DNA of 53,369 bases from Streptomyces toyocaensis (GTDB taxonomy: Bacteria; Actinomycetota; Actinomycetes; Streptomycetales; Streptomycetaceae), in the NCBI RefSeq assembly GCF_000725125.1, contig NZ_JFCB01000039.1, positions 1 through 53,369 on the forward strand, given 5' to 3'. A program made the position numbers and the translations under genes. The notes beneath the pieces were generated by a model. That model did not search any database and had not been told where the DNA came from. It was given only the letters and a program-made list of their open reading frames with translations. This document shows, in pieces, positions 26,201-33,857 of the stretch; the first letter of the stretch is position 1; every line of letters starts with the position of its first letter.

Positions 26201-26524
26201 CCGGGCCTGGCGTCCCGATTCCCGCGCCGTATCGCCTTCGCCGACTACTCCTCCGAGGAACTGGTCACCATCGTGCGCGGCCAGGCCGCCGGTATGGGTT
26301 ACGAATGCGCACCCGGCACCGGCCCGTTGCTCAGGGAGTACTTCGACTCGCTGCCCCGTGACCGCTCCTTCGGCAACGCCCGCCTGGCCCGCCAGGTCGT
26401 CGAGTCGATGATCACCCGGCAGGCGGGACGGCTCAGCTCACTGGCCGTACCCACACTCGACGACCTGCGGATCCTCCTCCCGGAGGACGTCACAGCCGCC
26501 GCTCCGAAGAGCGTGGGCCGGTGA
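23210..26524 (+). CDS. eccA: EccA-type T7SS ATPase: beta-helix N-terminus plus two CbxX/CfxQ AAA+ domains
   Basis: A 1104-residue protein from GTG 23210, with GAGGAGG seven bases upstream. Residues about 10-530 form a right-handed beta-helix: many short repeats of the kind GxGxxL..GxARGTLEDCDI, resembling pectate-lyase or NosD-like repeats. A linker (about 535-560) leads to two AAA+ modules of the CbxX/EccA family. Walker A GPPGTGKT lies near 604-611 and 883-890; Walker B VLFIDEAYTL near 664 and 943. In mycobacteria EccA has an N-terminal TPR domain and one AAA+ module that handles substrates of the ESX machine. The beta-helix/double-AAA layout is thus a variant. A 118-bp stretch is identical in the two AAA modules. 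The stop overlaps the mycosin start (GTGA). Confidence 0.88.
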   Translation: MSRQVLTVGPGDRDGYRTIGEALAAARTGALISVRPGTYAENLVIHTRVTLTASEGRGTVDIRPRSGSVLTLRADAVMLAELTLRGSDAEEPAVDVRFGQAAFDGCELIGAAWTALLAGGTGSFALRDCRVTNPQGAGIVITSATPTTVESCTLEHLGSSGLVLAERGEARIRSCTVRDARGNGLLANGDARGTLEDCDISSTDKPSIALEQNCALSVVRTVVHDTSTGVHLSSAGRTTLEDVRVTGASANGFTLAGGTDPVLRRCRVTRTRGHGVLVTDRGRGTFEDCWVEGAQGAALRVSGAASPTLTGLTIRDCDQAGLLLEENSAPELDRLEVIGGSPAVAVRAGANPLLRRARLVEPAGDGIALTEGARGRAEDCEIIRPKGAGVRVAADSTLYVAGGGVCEAAGNGLAVEDGGNVTVRDFRVEMSGEEGVLVAAGGELTANRATVHAPQGHGFLLREGALASLSGCEVSGGAHDGFRVESTAPVSLLNCVARENEGGGLVQTTPGERLAVEGLNSTGNGKRDAWGTGSAENTDPAGSGAADAPAPDRADGPLGTLDALIGLENVKQQVRTLVNLTQLAQRREQLGMSAPPMSRHLVFTGPPGTGKTTVARLYGAILAELGSLRSGHLVEVSRADLVAQIVGGTAIKTTETFERALGGVLFIDEAYTLTADSGTGGADFGRESVDTLLKLMEDHRDEVVVIVAGYTDEMERFLASNPGLASRFSRTVEFENYSVPELVAIMENMCVRHQYELGEGTADALAAHFEAMPRDAGFGNGRAARGVFEEMVDRQAVRLATQAQVGEHDLRLLLPEDVSPAAAQAALAAPADDDPLTRLGDMIGLAEVKRDVADLVNLITTARHRAAAGLPVPSLSHHLVFTGPPGTGKTTVARLYGEILSRLGILERGQLIEAARADLVGRYVGHTAQLTREVFERARGGVLFIDEAYTLTPRGGGVDFGQEAVDTLLKLMEDHRDEVVVIVAGYTDEMERFLASNPGLASRFPRRIAFADYSSEELVTIVRGQAAGMGYECAPGTGPLLREYFDSLPRDRSFGNARLARQVVESMITRQAGRLSSLAVPTLDDLRILLPEDVTAAAPKSVGR
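25272..25389 (+). repeat. 118-bp exact repeat, copy 1, in AAA domain 1 of eccA
   Basis: This segment encodes the conserved LLKLMEDHRDEVVVIVAG and following residues after Walker B. It is identical base for base to 26100-26217, although the flanking AAA sequences have diverged. Confidence 0.9.
26100..26217 (+). repeat. 118-bp exact repeat, copy 2, in AAA domain 2 of eccA
   Basis: Identical to 25272-25389. Identity including silent third positions points to recent gene conversion between the two AAA modules. Confidence 0.9.
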
Positions 26525-27765
26525 AGCGGTACGCACGCCTGCTGTCCGGCGCCGGCCTCGTCGCCGTCCTGTCGCTGTCCCCGGCCGTGCGGGCCGGGGC
26601 GGCGCCCCTCCCGGGCGGACCCGCGGCCGGCGGCAACCGCGGCCAGGAACTGCCCGCCATCCCCTCCACGCTCAAGGCACGTGCGGATGCGTGCACCCCG
26701 GCCTCCGGCAAGAAGGCGGAGAAGGAGGACTGGTCACGTCAGCGTCTCGACCTCGAACAGCTGCACCGGCACAGCACGGGCGCGGGCGTGACCGTCGCCC
26801 TGATCGGCACCGGCGTCGACCCCGAGGCGGCCGGGCTCAGCGGCCGGGTCACCGTACGGGGTGCCGCCGGTGACGACTGCGTCGGCCACGGCACCTTCCT
26901 GGCCGGGCTGATCGCCGGGACCGGCGGGGACAGCCCGTACCTGGCCGGGGTCGCGCCGGACGCGAGGATCCTCGCCTTGCGCGGCACCGACCGGCGCGGT
27001 ACTCCCGCACCCGGCCCGGTCGTGGAGGCGCTGCGCGAGGCGACAGCGGCCGGAGCCGAGGTGATCGCCGTCACGGTGGCCCTGCCGAGCCGTGACGCGG
27101 AACTGACGCGCGCGGTCGCCGAGGCGCGCCGCGCGGGCGCTGTGGTGGTCGCGGCAGCCGCCCCGGACCCGCCCGTGGCCGGGTCCGGCGAGACGCCCTC
27201 GCGCCTCTACTGGCCGGCCGGCGAACCCGGGGTCCTCTCCGTCGCCGGCATGCTCCCCGACGGCACCCGGCCGGAAGGCTCCCTGCTCACCTCGGGCATC
27301 GACCTGGCCGCACCGGGCGCCGGCGTGGTGTCCGGCGGCCCGCGCGGCGACGGTCACTACCTCGGCGGCGGCGCGCCGGTGGCCGCCGCTTACGCCGCCG
27401 GCGCCGCCGCGGCGGTCCGTGCCGCGCGACCCGGCGAGACCGCCGACGCGGTCGCCCGCCGCCTGAGGGCCACCGCATACCCCGCCGACATTCCCCAGCT
27501 GGATCCCTATGCCGCCGTCACCACGGTCCTCGGCGCGTCGGCCGCCGGTGGCGGGCGCCGCGCCGCAGGCCCCGTGACCGTCCGCGAGACCGCCGCGGCC
27601 GACCGCGTCGTGGGCCGCGCCACCGTGCTCGTCATGGCCGGCTCCGCCGCCGTTGCCGGGTTCCTGTGGGCCGCGTACGCCGTCCCCCGTGCCCGCGCCC
27701 GGCGACGGCGCGCGGCGGGAACGGACGCCCCGGACAGGGCCGGTGGTGCGATGCCGCGGACATGA
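26521..27765 (+). CDS. mycP: Mycosin-like S8 protease of the T7SS, probably catalytically inactive
   Basis: A 414-residue protein with a signal peptide (1-28), subtilisin-like domain (about 70-340) and C-terminal membrane helix (about 368-390): the full mycosin layout that caps the ESX complex outside the membrane. Catalytic His123 is kept (VGHGTFLAG). The Asp position reads ALIGTGVD, giving Gly96 where IDTG is expected. The oxyanion Asn region reads VIAVTV, giving Ala183. The GTSxAAP serine motif reads LGGGAPVAAAYAAG, with Pro286 where Ser aligns. Cys58 and Cys120, a likely mycosin disulfide, are kept. It is translationally coupled to eccA. The likely role is structural stabilisation of the secretion complex, which mycobacterial mycosins also perform independently of proteolysis. 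Alignment of the Ser region is by eye. Confidence 0.85.
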   Translation: MKRYARLLSGAGLVAVLSLSPAVRAGAAPLPGGPAAGGNRGQELPAIPSTLKARADACTPASGKKAEKEDWSRQRLDLEQLHRHSTGAGVTVALIGTGVDPEAAGLSGRVTVRGAAGDDCVGHGTFLAGLIAGTGGDSPYLAGVAPDARILALRGTDRRGTPAPGPVVEALREATAAGAEVIAVTVALPSRDAELTRAVAEARRAGAVVVAAAAPDPPVAGSGETPSRLYWPAGEPGVLSVAGMLPDGTRPEGSLLTSGIDLAAPGAGVVSGGPRGDGHYLGGGAPVAAAYAAGAAAAVRAARPGETADAVARRLRATAYPADIPQLDPYAAVTTVLGASAAGGGRRAAGPVTVRETAAADRVVGRATVLVMAGSAAVAGFLWAAYAVPRARARRRRAAGTDAPDRAGGAMPRT

Positions 27766-27996
27766 CCCGGGCCGTACCGGTGCCCCTGTTACGGCCTGCG
27801 TAGCCGGGCGGCGTCTCGGGCCGGAGGGCACCGGCCGCTTCCCGGGGACGCGTAACGTCACCACACTGGCCGCGAGGCGCCCCTTCCCGGCCCCATGGCC
27901 GTGGCGGGCGCAGCCGCCCGAGGGGGAGCCGGGTCGTCCGCCCCGTCTGCCGCAGCCCGCCCCAGCGGTCATCCCCGGCCACGACGGGACAGGCGT

Positions 27997-30900
27997 TCAC
28001 CTCTCCCCGGGCTCCTCCACGAGTGCCGTCTGCATCAGCCGTGCCCGGCGGCGGGCGATGTGCAGGGCCCTGCCGGGAGGCAGGTTGAGGGGTTTGATGT
28101 TGCCGAACAGACTTCCTTCCGTGGGCGGGCAGGACAGGAGGACGGCCGGGTTGTTGGCCTCGTCGAGGCGGCGCATGAGGGCGTCGCCCAGGCCGCGCCC
28201 GGCCCCCATGGCGCCGCGGGCGATGACCAGGTGCAGGCCCGTCTCGAAGCCGAGCGTGAGGAACTCGAAGAGCGGCTCGAAGGGGCTCTGGAAGGAGTTG
28301 GAGGAGACCATGTCGTAGTCGTCGACCAGGACGAACAGTCGTGGGCCGGTCCACCAGTCGCACTGGCGCATACGGGCCGGAGCGATGTCCGGGCCGGGCA
28401 CGCGGGTCCTGATCGCGTGGGACGCACCGTCGATGGTCTCCGTGAGGTTGTCCAGGGAGATCACATGCCCGATGCGGTACTCCTCGGGAACGGTGTCGAC
28501 CAGGGTGCGCCGGTAGTCCACCACGATGATCTTTGCCTCGTCCGGCGTGTAGCGTGCGGTGATGCCCGCGGCGACGCGGCGCAGCAGGTTGGTCTTACCG
28601 CTCTCCGTGTCGCCCACCACGATCAGGTGCGGGGTGCGGCTGAAGTCGTGCCAGACCGGTTCCAAGGCGTCCTGGTCGATGCCGAGCGGCATGCGCATGC
28701 CGCCGCCCTCGGTCGGCTCGGGTGCGGGAAGCTGGGCGAGCGGGAGCCGGTGCGGCAGCATCCGGACCTGCGGGGCGGCTTGTCCGGGCCAATGCCGGGA
28801 GATCTCACCGACCAGGTGGGCGACGCCGTCGCCGAGGTCGTCGAGGGAGCCGCTGCCGTCCAGCCGGGGCAGGCCGGCGAGATAGTGCATCTTGCTGTCG
28901 GCGGTGATGCCACGGCCGCCGCTGCGCGGCACGGAGCGGGCCTTGCGGGTGTCGACCTCGGAGTCCATCGGATCACCCATCCGCAGTTCGAGCCGGGTGG
29001 CGGACTGGTCACGGACCTGGGCCGTCAGCTCCACCCAGCGGGCGGTGGCGACCAGCAGATGGATGCCGTAATTGAGTCCGCGGGTGGCGAGTTCGTTGAA
29101 GTTCGGGATCAGGTCGTCGTAGTCCTGACGGACCGTGGACCAGCCGTCGACCACCATGAAGACGTCGCCGAAGGGCTCGTCGGGAAACTCCCCCGCGGCG
29201 CGGCGACGGCGGTAGGACTGCATGGAGTCGATGGTGTGGTCCACGAAGAACTGCTCGCGGTGGGCGAGCAGTGTCATGACCTCTGCTACGGTCCGCTGCA
29301 CACGCTCCGGGTTGAGCCGCGCCGCGACGCCGCCGACATGGGGCAGTCCGGCGAGCTGGGACAGGCCACCGCCGCCGAAGTCGAGGCAGTAGAACTGGAC
29401 TTCGACGGGGGTGTGGGTGAGGGCGAGGGCTGCGATCAGGGTGCGGGTCAGGGTGGATTTGCCGCTCTGCGAGCCGCCTGCGACGGCGACGTGGCCGCCC
29501 GCCCCGGAGAGGTCCACGACCAGCAGGTCGCGCCGCTGTTCGAAGGGCTTGTCCACCAGGCCGACCGGGACCCGCAGCCCGCCGGTGCCGGGCCAGGTGG
29601 CGGAGGTGAGACCGCGCTCGGGGTGGGGGGCGATACCGGGCAACAGGGCGTCCAGCGAAAACGGGTCGTCCAGCGGCGGCAGCCACACCTGGTGGGCGGC
29701 GGGCCCGGAGCCGCGCAGCCGGTCGAGGGCCACGTCGAGCAGGGTCTCCTCCTCCCCCGTCTCCCCGGTCCCCTCGTTCTCCGGTTCCGGATCGGGCGCG
29801 GCCGGCGGCGTACGCGGCACCACCCAGCCGCTGGTCCACGGCACCACCTGGCTGGCCACCCGGGCCTGCACGACCGCTGCGGTGCGGCGCCGGTACGTCC
29901 CGGAGGAGTAGGCGGCGCGGAACCGGGTCAGGGACTCCACGCCGGACTTCAGATAGCCGCTGCCCGGCTGGGCCGGCAGCTCGTAGGCGTCGGGTACGCC
30001 GAGCACGCCGCGGCTCTCCATGGCGGAGAAGGTGCGCAGCCCGATGCGGTACGAGAGGTGACTCTCCAACTGGTGCATCCGGCCTTCGTCTAGACGCTGC
30101 GAGGCGAGCAGCAGGTGCACTCCCAGGGAGCGTCCCAGACGGCCGATCATCACGAACAGGTCCATGAACTCCCTGTGTGCGGAGAGCAGTTCACTGAACT
30201 CGTCGACCACCACGAACAGACTGGGCAGCGGGGCGAGGTCCGCCCCGGCGGCGCGCGCCCGCTCGTACTCCAGGGCGGAGGTGTGGTTGCCGGCGGCGCG
30301 CAGGAGTTCCTGACGGCGGATGAGTTCGCCGTGCAGGGCGTCCTGCATGCGTTCCACGAGGGCGACTTCGTCGGCGAGGTTGGTGATGACGGCGGAGGTG
30401 TGGGGGAGTTCTTCCAGGCCGAGGAAGGTTGCACCGCCTTTGAAGTCGACCAGGACGAAGTTGAGGGTCTCTGAGGAGTTGGTCAGGGCGAGACCGAGGA
30501 CGAGCGTGCGCAGGAGTTCACTCTTGCCGGAGCCGGTGGCGCCGATCAGCATGCCGTGCGGGCCCATGCCTCCTTGCGCGGACTCCTTGATGTCGAGTTC
30601 CACCGGTCGTCCGTCCACGCCGACCGCGATGGGCACCCGCAGCCGTGCGGAGCCGCTGTGCCGTTCGAAGAGGGTGTGCGGGTCGTGTCGGTGGAGGTCG
30701 GGGATGTTGAGCAGGGTGGTCAGCTCGACGTCGGTGTCCAGCGGTTGCGCGATGTCGGTGCCCAGGCTGATCCGGCGGGGGCTGAGCAGCCGGGCCAGTG
30801 ACTCCGCGCCGAGCGGACCGAGCCGGTCCGGCCGGCCGAGTGGCACGGAGCGTTCCTTGCGGCTGCGGTCGGTACGGACCAGGCTCACCCGCTCGGGCCC

Positions 30901-32055
30901 GACGGTCAGCCGCAGAGTGTTGCGGCCGGGTCGCCAGCGGAGCGCGCCGGACACGTCGAGGGCCAGGGCGTTGCGGTAGCCGTGCCCCTCCCAGCGGTGG
31001 CCCTCGGGGACGGTGACGCCGTCCAGGACGACGACCGTGTAGGGCTCGTCACGGCCGGGGCGGGCCTCCGGGTCGAAGCCGGGACGCTCGGCGAACTCGG
31101 CTCCGAGCAGGTCGTCCAGTTCGGTGAGTTCGGCGGTGATCCGCCGGACCTGGCCGGCGCCGTCCTCCTCGTGCGGGTGCAGGGCGTGCGGCAGCCACTT
31201 GACCCACTCCCAGTCGGGCCGCCGCTCGTCACTGACGCAGAAGGCGAGCCACAGTTCCTCGGGCGCGTGGAACACCGCGAGCTGGCCGAGCACGGCGCGC
31301 ACCAGGGCGCGTACCTCGTCGGTTCCCTCGGCCCGAGCGCTTTCCCCGTGTGGCGAAGCGGCCCGCGGGGCGGACTCCTCGCCGGGTGTCTCCTCGGGGC
31401 GCAGCAGCACTCGGGCGGAGGAGCGCAGGTAGAGGCCGAGAGGTTGCCCGGGGACGGTCGAGTAGGCGCGGACGAAGCGGCGCAGAGCGTGCGCGCAGAG
31501 CGGTTCGAGGTCTTCCACGGGGCGGGTGGAGACGGGGGTCAGGGTGAGGGCGAGCTGCTGGTCGCCGACGGCGAGACGCACCTCGCCGAAGTCCTCGTCG
31601 GCCGGGCGTCGTTCCCACAGACGCGTGGTGCGGGCCAGGGAGCGCAGTGAGGCGGGCTCAGGGTGGCGCCAGGCGAGTGCCCGCTGCTGCTCCGCGATGG
31701 TGGTCCGGACCCGCTTGCGGATCTGTGCCAGGTAGCGGAGGTAGTCGCGGCGTTCACCCTTCAGGCGCTGCTTGCGCTCGCTGGAGCGGCGCATGAGCTG
31801 TCCCAGCAACATGGCGCCCGCGGAGAGTGCCATGACGCCCATGGCGAGGTACAGGAAGACGCTGTTGCCGCCTCCTGGGCGCAGGAACACCAGCATCATC
31901 GACACCGACATGAGCGCCATCGGCAGGTAGGTCCATATCGCCGAGGTGTCCGGCACCGTCTCGGAGAGGACCGGCGGCTCCTGGAGGGTCAATTCGCCCT
32001 CGGGCATTTCCGGTCCGCGTCTGCGGGCCGGCCGGCGGAACAGCACGACACTCAC
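27997..32055 (-). CDS. eccC: Type VII secretion FtsK/SpoIIIE-family ATPase EccC, fused Ca-Cb form
   Basis: A 1352-residue motor ATPase that recognises and drives T7SS substrates. Two membrane helices (about 40-58 and 67-85) precede three FtsK-like ATPase domains. Walker A motifs are GATGSGKS (about 505-512), GGSQSGKS (about 860-867) and GDTESGKT (about 1147-1154). All three P-loops keep the Lys and Ser/Thr, and Walker B-like hhhhD stretches (LFVVVDEF, VFMVVD, LFVLVDDYD) follow each. GTG 32055 has GGAGG nine bases upstream. The gene is single and minus-strand: divergent from eccD and convergent with mycP. It therefore has its own promoter in the eccC-eccD gap. Confidence 0.95.
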   Translation of the reverse strand: MSVVLFRRPARRRGPEMPEGELTLQEPPVLSETVPDTSAIWTYLPMALMSVSMMLVFLRPGGGNSVFLYLAMGVMALSAGAMLLGQLMRRSSERKQRLKGERRDYLRYLAQIRKRVRTTIAEQQRALAWRHPEPASLRSLARTTRLWERRPADEDFGEVRLAVGDQQLALTLTPVSTRPVEDLEPLCAHALRRFVRAYSTVPGQPLGLYLRSSARVLLRPEETPGEESAPRAASPHGESARAEGTDEVRALVRAVLGQLAVFHAPEELWLAFCVSDERRPDWEWVKWLPHALHPHEEDGAGQVRRITAELTELDDLLGAEFAERPGFDPEARPGRDEPYTVVVLDGVTVPEGHRWEGHGYRNALALDVSGALRWRPGRNTLRLTVGPERVSLVRTDRSRKERSVPLGRPDRLGPLGAESLARLLSPRRISLGTDIAQPLDTDVELTTLLNIPDLHRHDPHTLFERHSGSARLRVPIAVGVDGRPVELDIKESAQGGMGPHGMLIGATGSGKSELLRTLVLGLALTNSSETLNFVLVDFKGGATFLGLEELPHTSAVITNLADEVALVERMQDALHGELIRRQELLRAAGNHTSALEYERARAAGADLAPLPSLFVVVDEFSELLSAHREFMDLFVMIGRLGRSLGVHLLLASQRLDEGRMHQLESHLSYRIGLRTFSAMESRGVLGVPDAYELPAQPGSGYLKSGVESLTRFRAAYSSGTYRRRTAAVVQARVASQVVPWTSGWVVPRTPPAAPDPEPENEGTGETGEEETLLDVALDRLRGSGPAAHQVWLPPLDDPFSLDALLPGIAPHPERGLTSATWPGTGGLRVPVGLVDKPFEQRRDLLVVDLSGAGGHVAVAGGSQSGKSTLTRTLIAALALTHTPVEVQFYCLDFGGGGLSQLAGLPHVGGVAARLNPERVQRTVAEVMTLLAHREQFFVDHTIDSMQSYRRRRAAGEFPDEPFGDVFMVVDGWSTVRQDYDDLIPNFNELATRGLNYGIHLLVATARWVELTAQVRDQSATRLELRMGDPMDSEVDTRKARSVPRSGGRGITADSKMHYLAGLPRLDGSGSLDDLGDGVAHLVGEISRHWPGQAAPQVRMLPHRLPLAQLPAPEPTEGGGMRMPLGIDQDALEPVWHDFSRTPHLIVVGDTESGKTNLLRRVAAGITARYTPDEAKIIVVDYRRTLVDTVPEEYRIGHVISLDNLTETIDGASHAIRTRVPGPDIAPARMRQCDWWTGPRLFVLVDDYDMVSSNSFQSPFEPLFEFLTLGFETGLHLVIARGAMGAGRGLGDALMRRLDEANNPAVLLSCPPTEGSLFGNIKPLNLPPGRALHIARRRARLMQTALVEEPGER

Positions 32056-32406
32056 GGAACGAAACCTCCGGTCTCACAGGCTTGGCGGACCGCGTCGAAC
32101 TCCCGGCGGAAGGCACCGGACGGGTATTCTCGAGCGGGCGGCGGGCACGGGCATATTCCGTCAAGGGACGGATTCCCGCAGAACGAGCGGCACGGTCCGT
32201 ATGACGGTCCGGCGGACACAGGCAGTAGTGTGCATTCAGGAAACGCGACCTGTCCATGCGGGACTTCGGTCGCCGGTCCTGGCGAAGCCATTTTCCCGGT
32301 CCGGCCGCGGGTTTCTTGCCGCGCGCGTCTTCCGTACTCTTCGTACGTCCCCGCCTCGGGGAAAGTCCTCCCTGCCTCAGCTTCCACGAAGACGAGAGTT
32401 CAGCTG
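32056..32406. promoter_or_regulatory. Divergent eccC-eccD promoter region
   Basis: This 351-bp region must carry start signals for eccC (minus) and eccD (plus). It is less GC-rich than its surroundings in 32100-32260. No gene, repeat or confident promoter hexamer was identified. Confidence 0.45.
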
Positions 32407-33813
32407 ATGACCGACAGCGCGGTGGCCGCTCTGTGCCGCCTGACCGTACGTGCGCCGAACGTCTCCGTCGATCTGGCGGTACCCGCCGACGTGCCGGTCG
32501 CCGATCTCCTGCCCACACTGCTGCGCTACATCGGTGAGGAGGCCGAGGAGACCGGACTCGACCACGCCGGCTGGGTGCTCCAGCGGCTCGGCGACGCCCC
32601 GCTCGACGAGGAGACCACCCTTGCCCACGCCGGGCTGAGCGACGGCGCGGTGCTCCATCTGCGTCCCCACACCGAAGCGCTGCCCGAGGCGCGACTGGAC
32701 GACCTGGTCGACGGGATAGCCGACACCGCGGCCAGACGGCTGCACACCTGGCGGCCCGCAGCGGCCCGCGGGTTGTTGCTGGGCACCGCGGTGGCCACCG
32801 TGCTGGCCACCCTGGTGCTCGTGACCGGACCGTGGACGACCGGCTCCGGACTCTCCCAGGCCGTCTGCGCCGCCGTGACCGGGCTGTTGCTGCTGGCGGG
32901 CGCGGCCACGGCCGGCCGCGCCGTCGGCGACCGCCTCTCGGCGACGGCACTCGGGCTGCTGGTCGCCCCCTGCCTGGCCCTGGCAGGCTGGCTGCTGCTG
33001 GGTGGAGACCTGAGCGGCCCGGACGCGGTGCGCGTCGCGGGCGCGCGGCTGTTCGCGGCGGGCGCGGCAGGGGCCGGCGGCGCCGTCCTAGCACTCGCCG
33101 CCACCGCGGTCGGCGCCCCGGGTCTGCTGGCCACCGCGGTGGTCTCGGGCGCGGCCGCGGTCACCGGCGCTCTCATGGCGTACACCGATCTGGAGGCGCC
33201 GGCCACGGTGGCCCTGGTGGTCACGGCGGTCGTGCTCGCCGCCGGAGCGGTGGCGCCGCTCGCCTTCAAGCTGGCGGGGATGCGGATGCCCGCGCTGCCG
33301 TCCACCGCCGGTCAGCTCCAGGAGGGCATCGAACCCTATGCGGGCGACGAGGTGGCGGAGCGCACCGAGTTGGCCGGGGGCTGGGTCACCGCGCTCTTCG
33401 CCGCCACCGGTACCACCGCCGCGGCCGGCCTGATCGTCCTCACCGAGCATCCCAGCCTGCCCGAGGTGCTGACCTCCCTTGCGCTGAGTCTGCTGCTGCT
33501 TCTGCACAGCCGCGGCCTGGTCCACATCGGGCAGCGGCTGACGCTGGCCGTGCCCGGTGTCTGGGGGCTGCTGCTGCTTGCCCGCGCCTGGACGACGGCC
33601 AGCGACGGTGACGGACGTCTGGTGGTCTTCGCGGCGCTGCTCGCCGCCGCGGCCGGACTCGTGATCGCTTCGTGGACGGTGCCCGGCCGCCGTGTGCTGC
33701 CGTACTGGGGCCGTGCGGCAGAGGTGGCGCACACCGGCTTGGCCGTCGCGCTACTTCCGCTCGCCCTCTGGGTGGCCGGGTTCTTCGGCTGGCTGCGCGG
33801 CCTGTTCGGCTGA
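32407..33813 (+). CDS. eccD: Type VII secretion integral membrane protein EccD
   Basis: A 468-residue protein. The N-terminal ubiquitin-like (YukD) domain (about 8-85, CRLTVRAPNVSVDLAVPADV through HAGLSDGAVLHLRP) is followed by about eleven membrane helices from residue 115 to the end (last: ALLPLALWVAGFFGWL). This is the expected architecture of EccD, which lines the ESX inner-membrane pore. ATG 32407 is chosen because the YukD domain starts immediately; the open frame continues far upstream without similarity. EccB follows 44 bp downstream. Confidence 0.93.
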   Translation: MTDSAVAALCRLTVRAPNVSVDLAVPADVPVADLLPTLLRYIGEEAEETGLDHAGWVLQRLGDAPLDEETTLAHAGLSDGAVLHLRPHTEALPEARLDDLVDGIADTAARRLHTWRPAAARGLLLGTAVATVLATLVLVTGPWTTGSGLSQAVCAAVTGLLLLAGAATAGRAVGDRLSATALGLLVAPCLALAGWLLLGGDLSGPDAVRVAGARLFAAGAAGAGGAVLALAATAVGAPGLLATAVVSGAAAVTGALMAYTDLEAPATVALVVTAVVLAAGAVAPLAFKLAGMRMPALPSTAGQLQEGIEPYAGDEVAERTELAGGWVTALFAATGTTAAAGLIVLTEHPSLPEVLTSLALSLLLLLHSRGLVHIGQRLTLAVPGVWGLLLLARAWTTASDGDGRLVVFAALLAAAAGLVIASWTVPGRRVLPYWGRAAEVAHTGLAVALLPLALWVAGFFGWLRGLFG

Positions 33814-33857
33814 GCACCCCCTGCACTGGGACACGGAAGAGGAGTTGAGGAAAGGCC

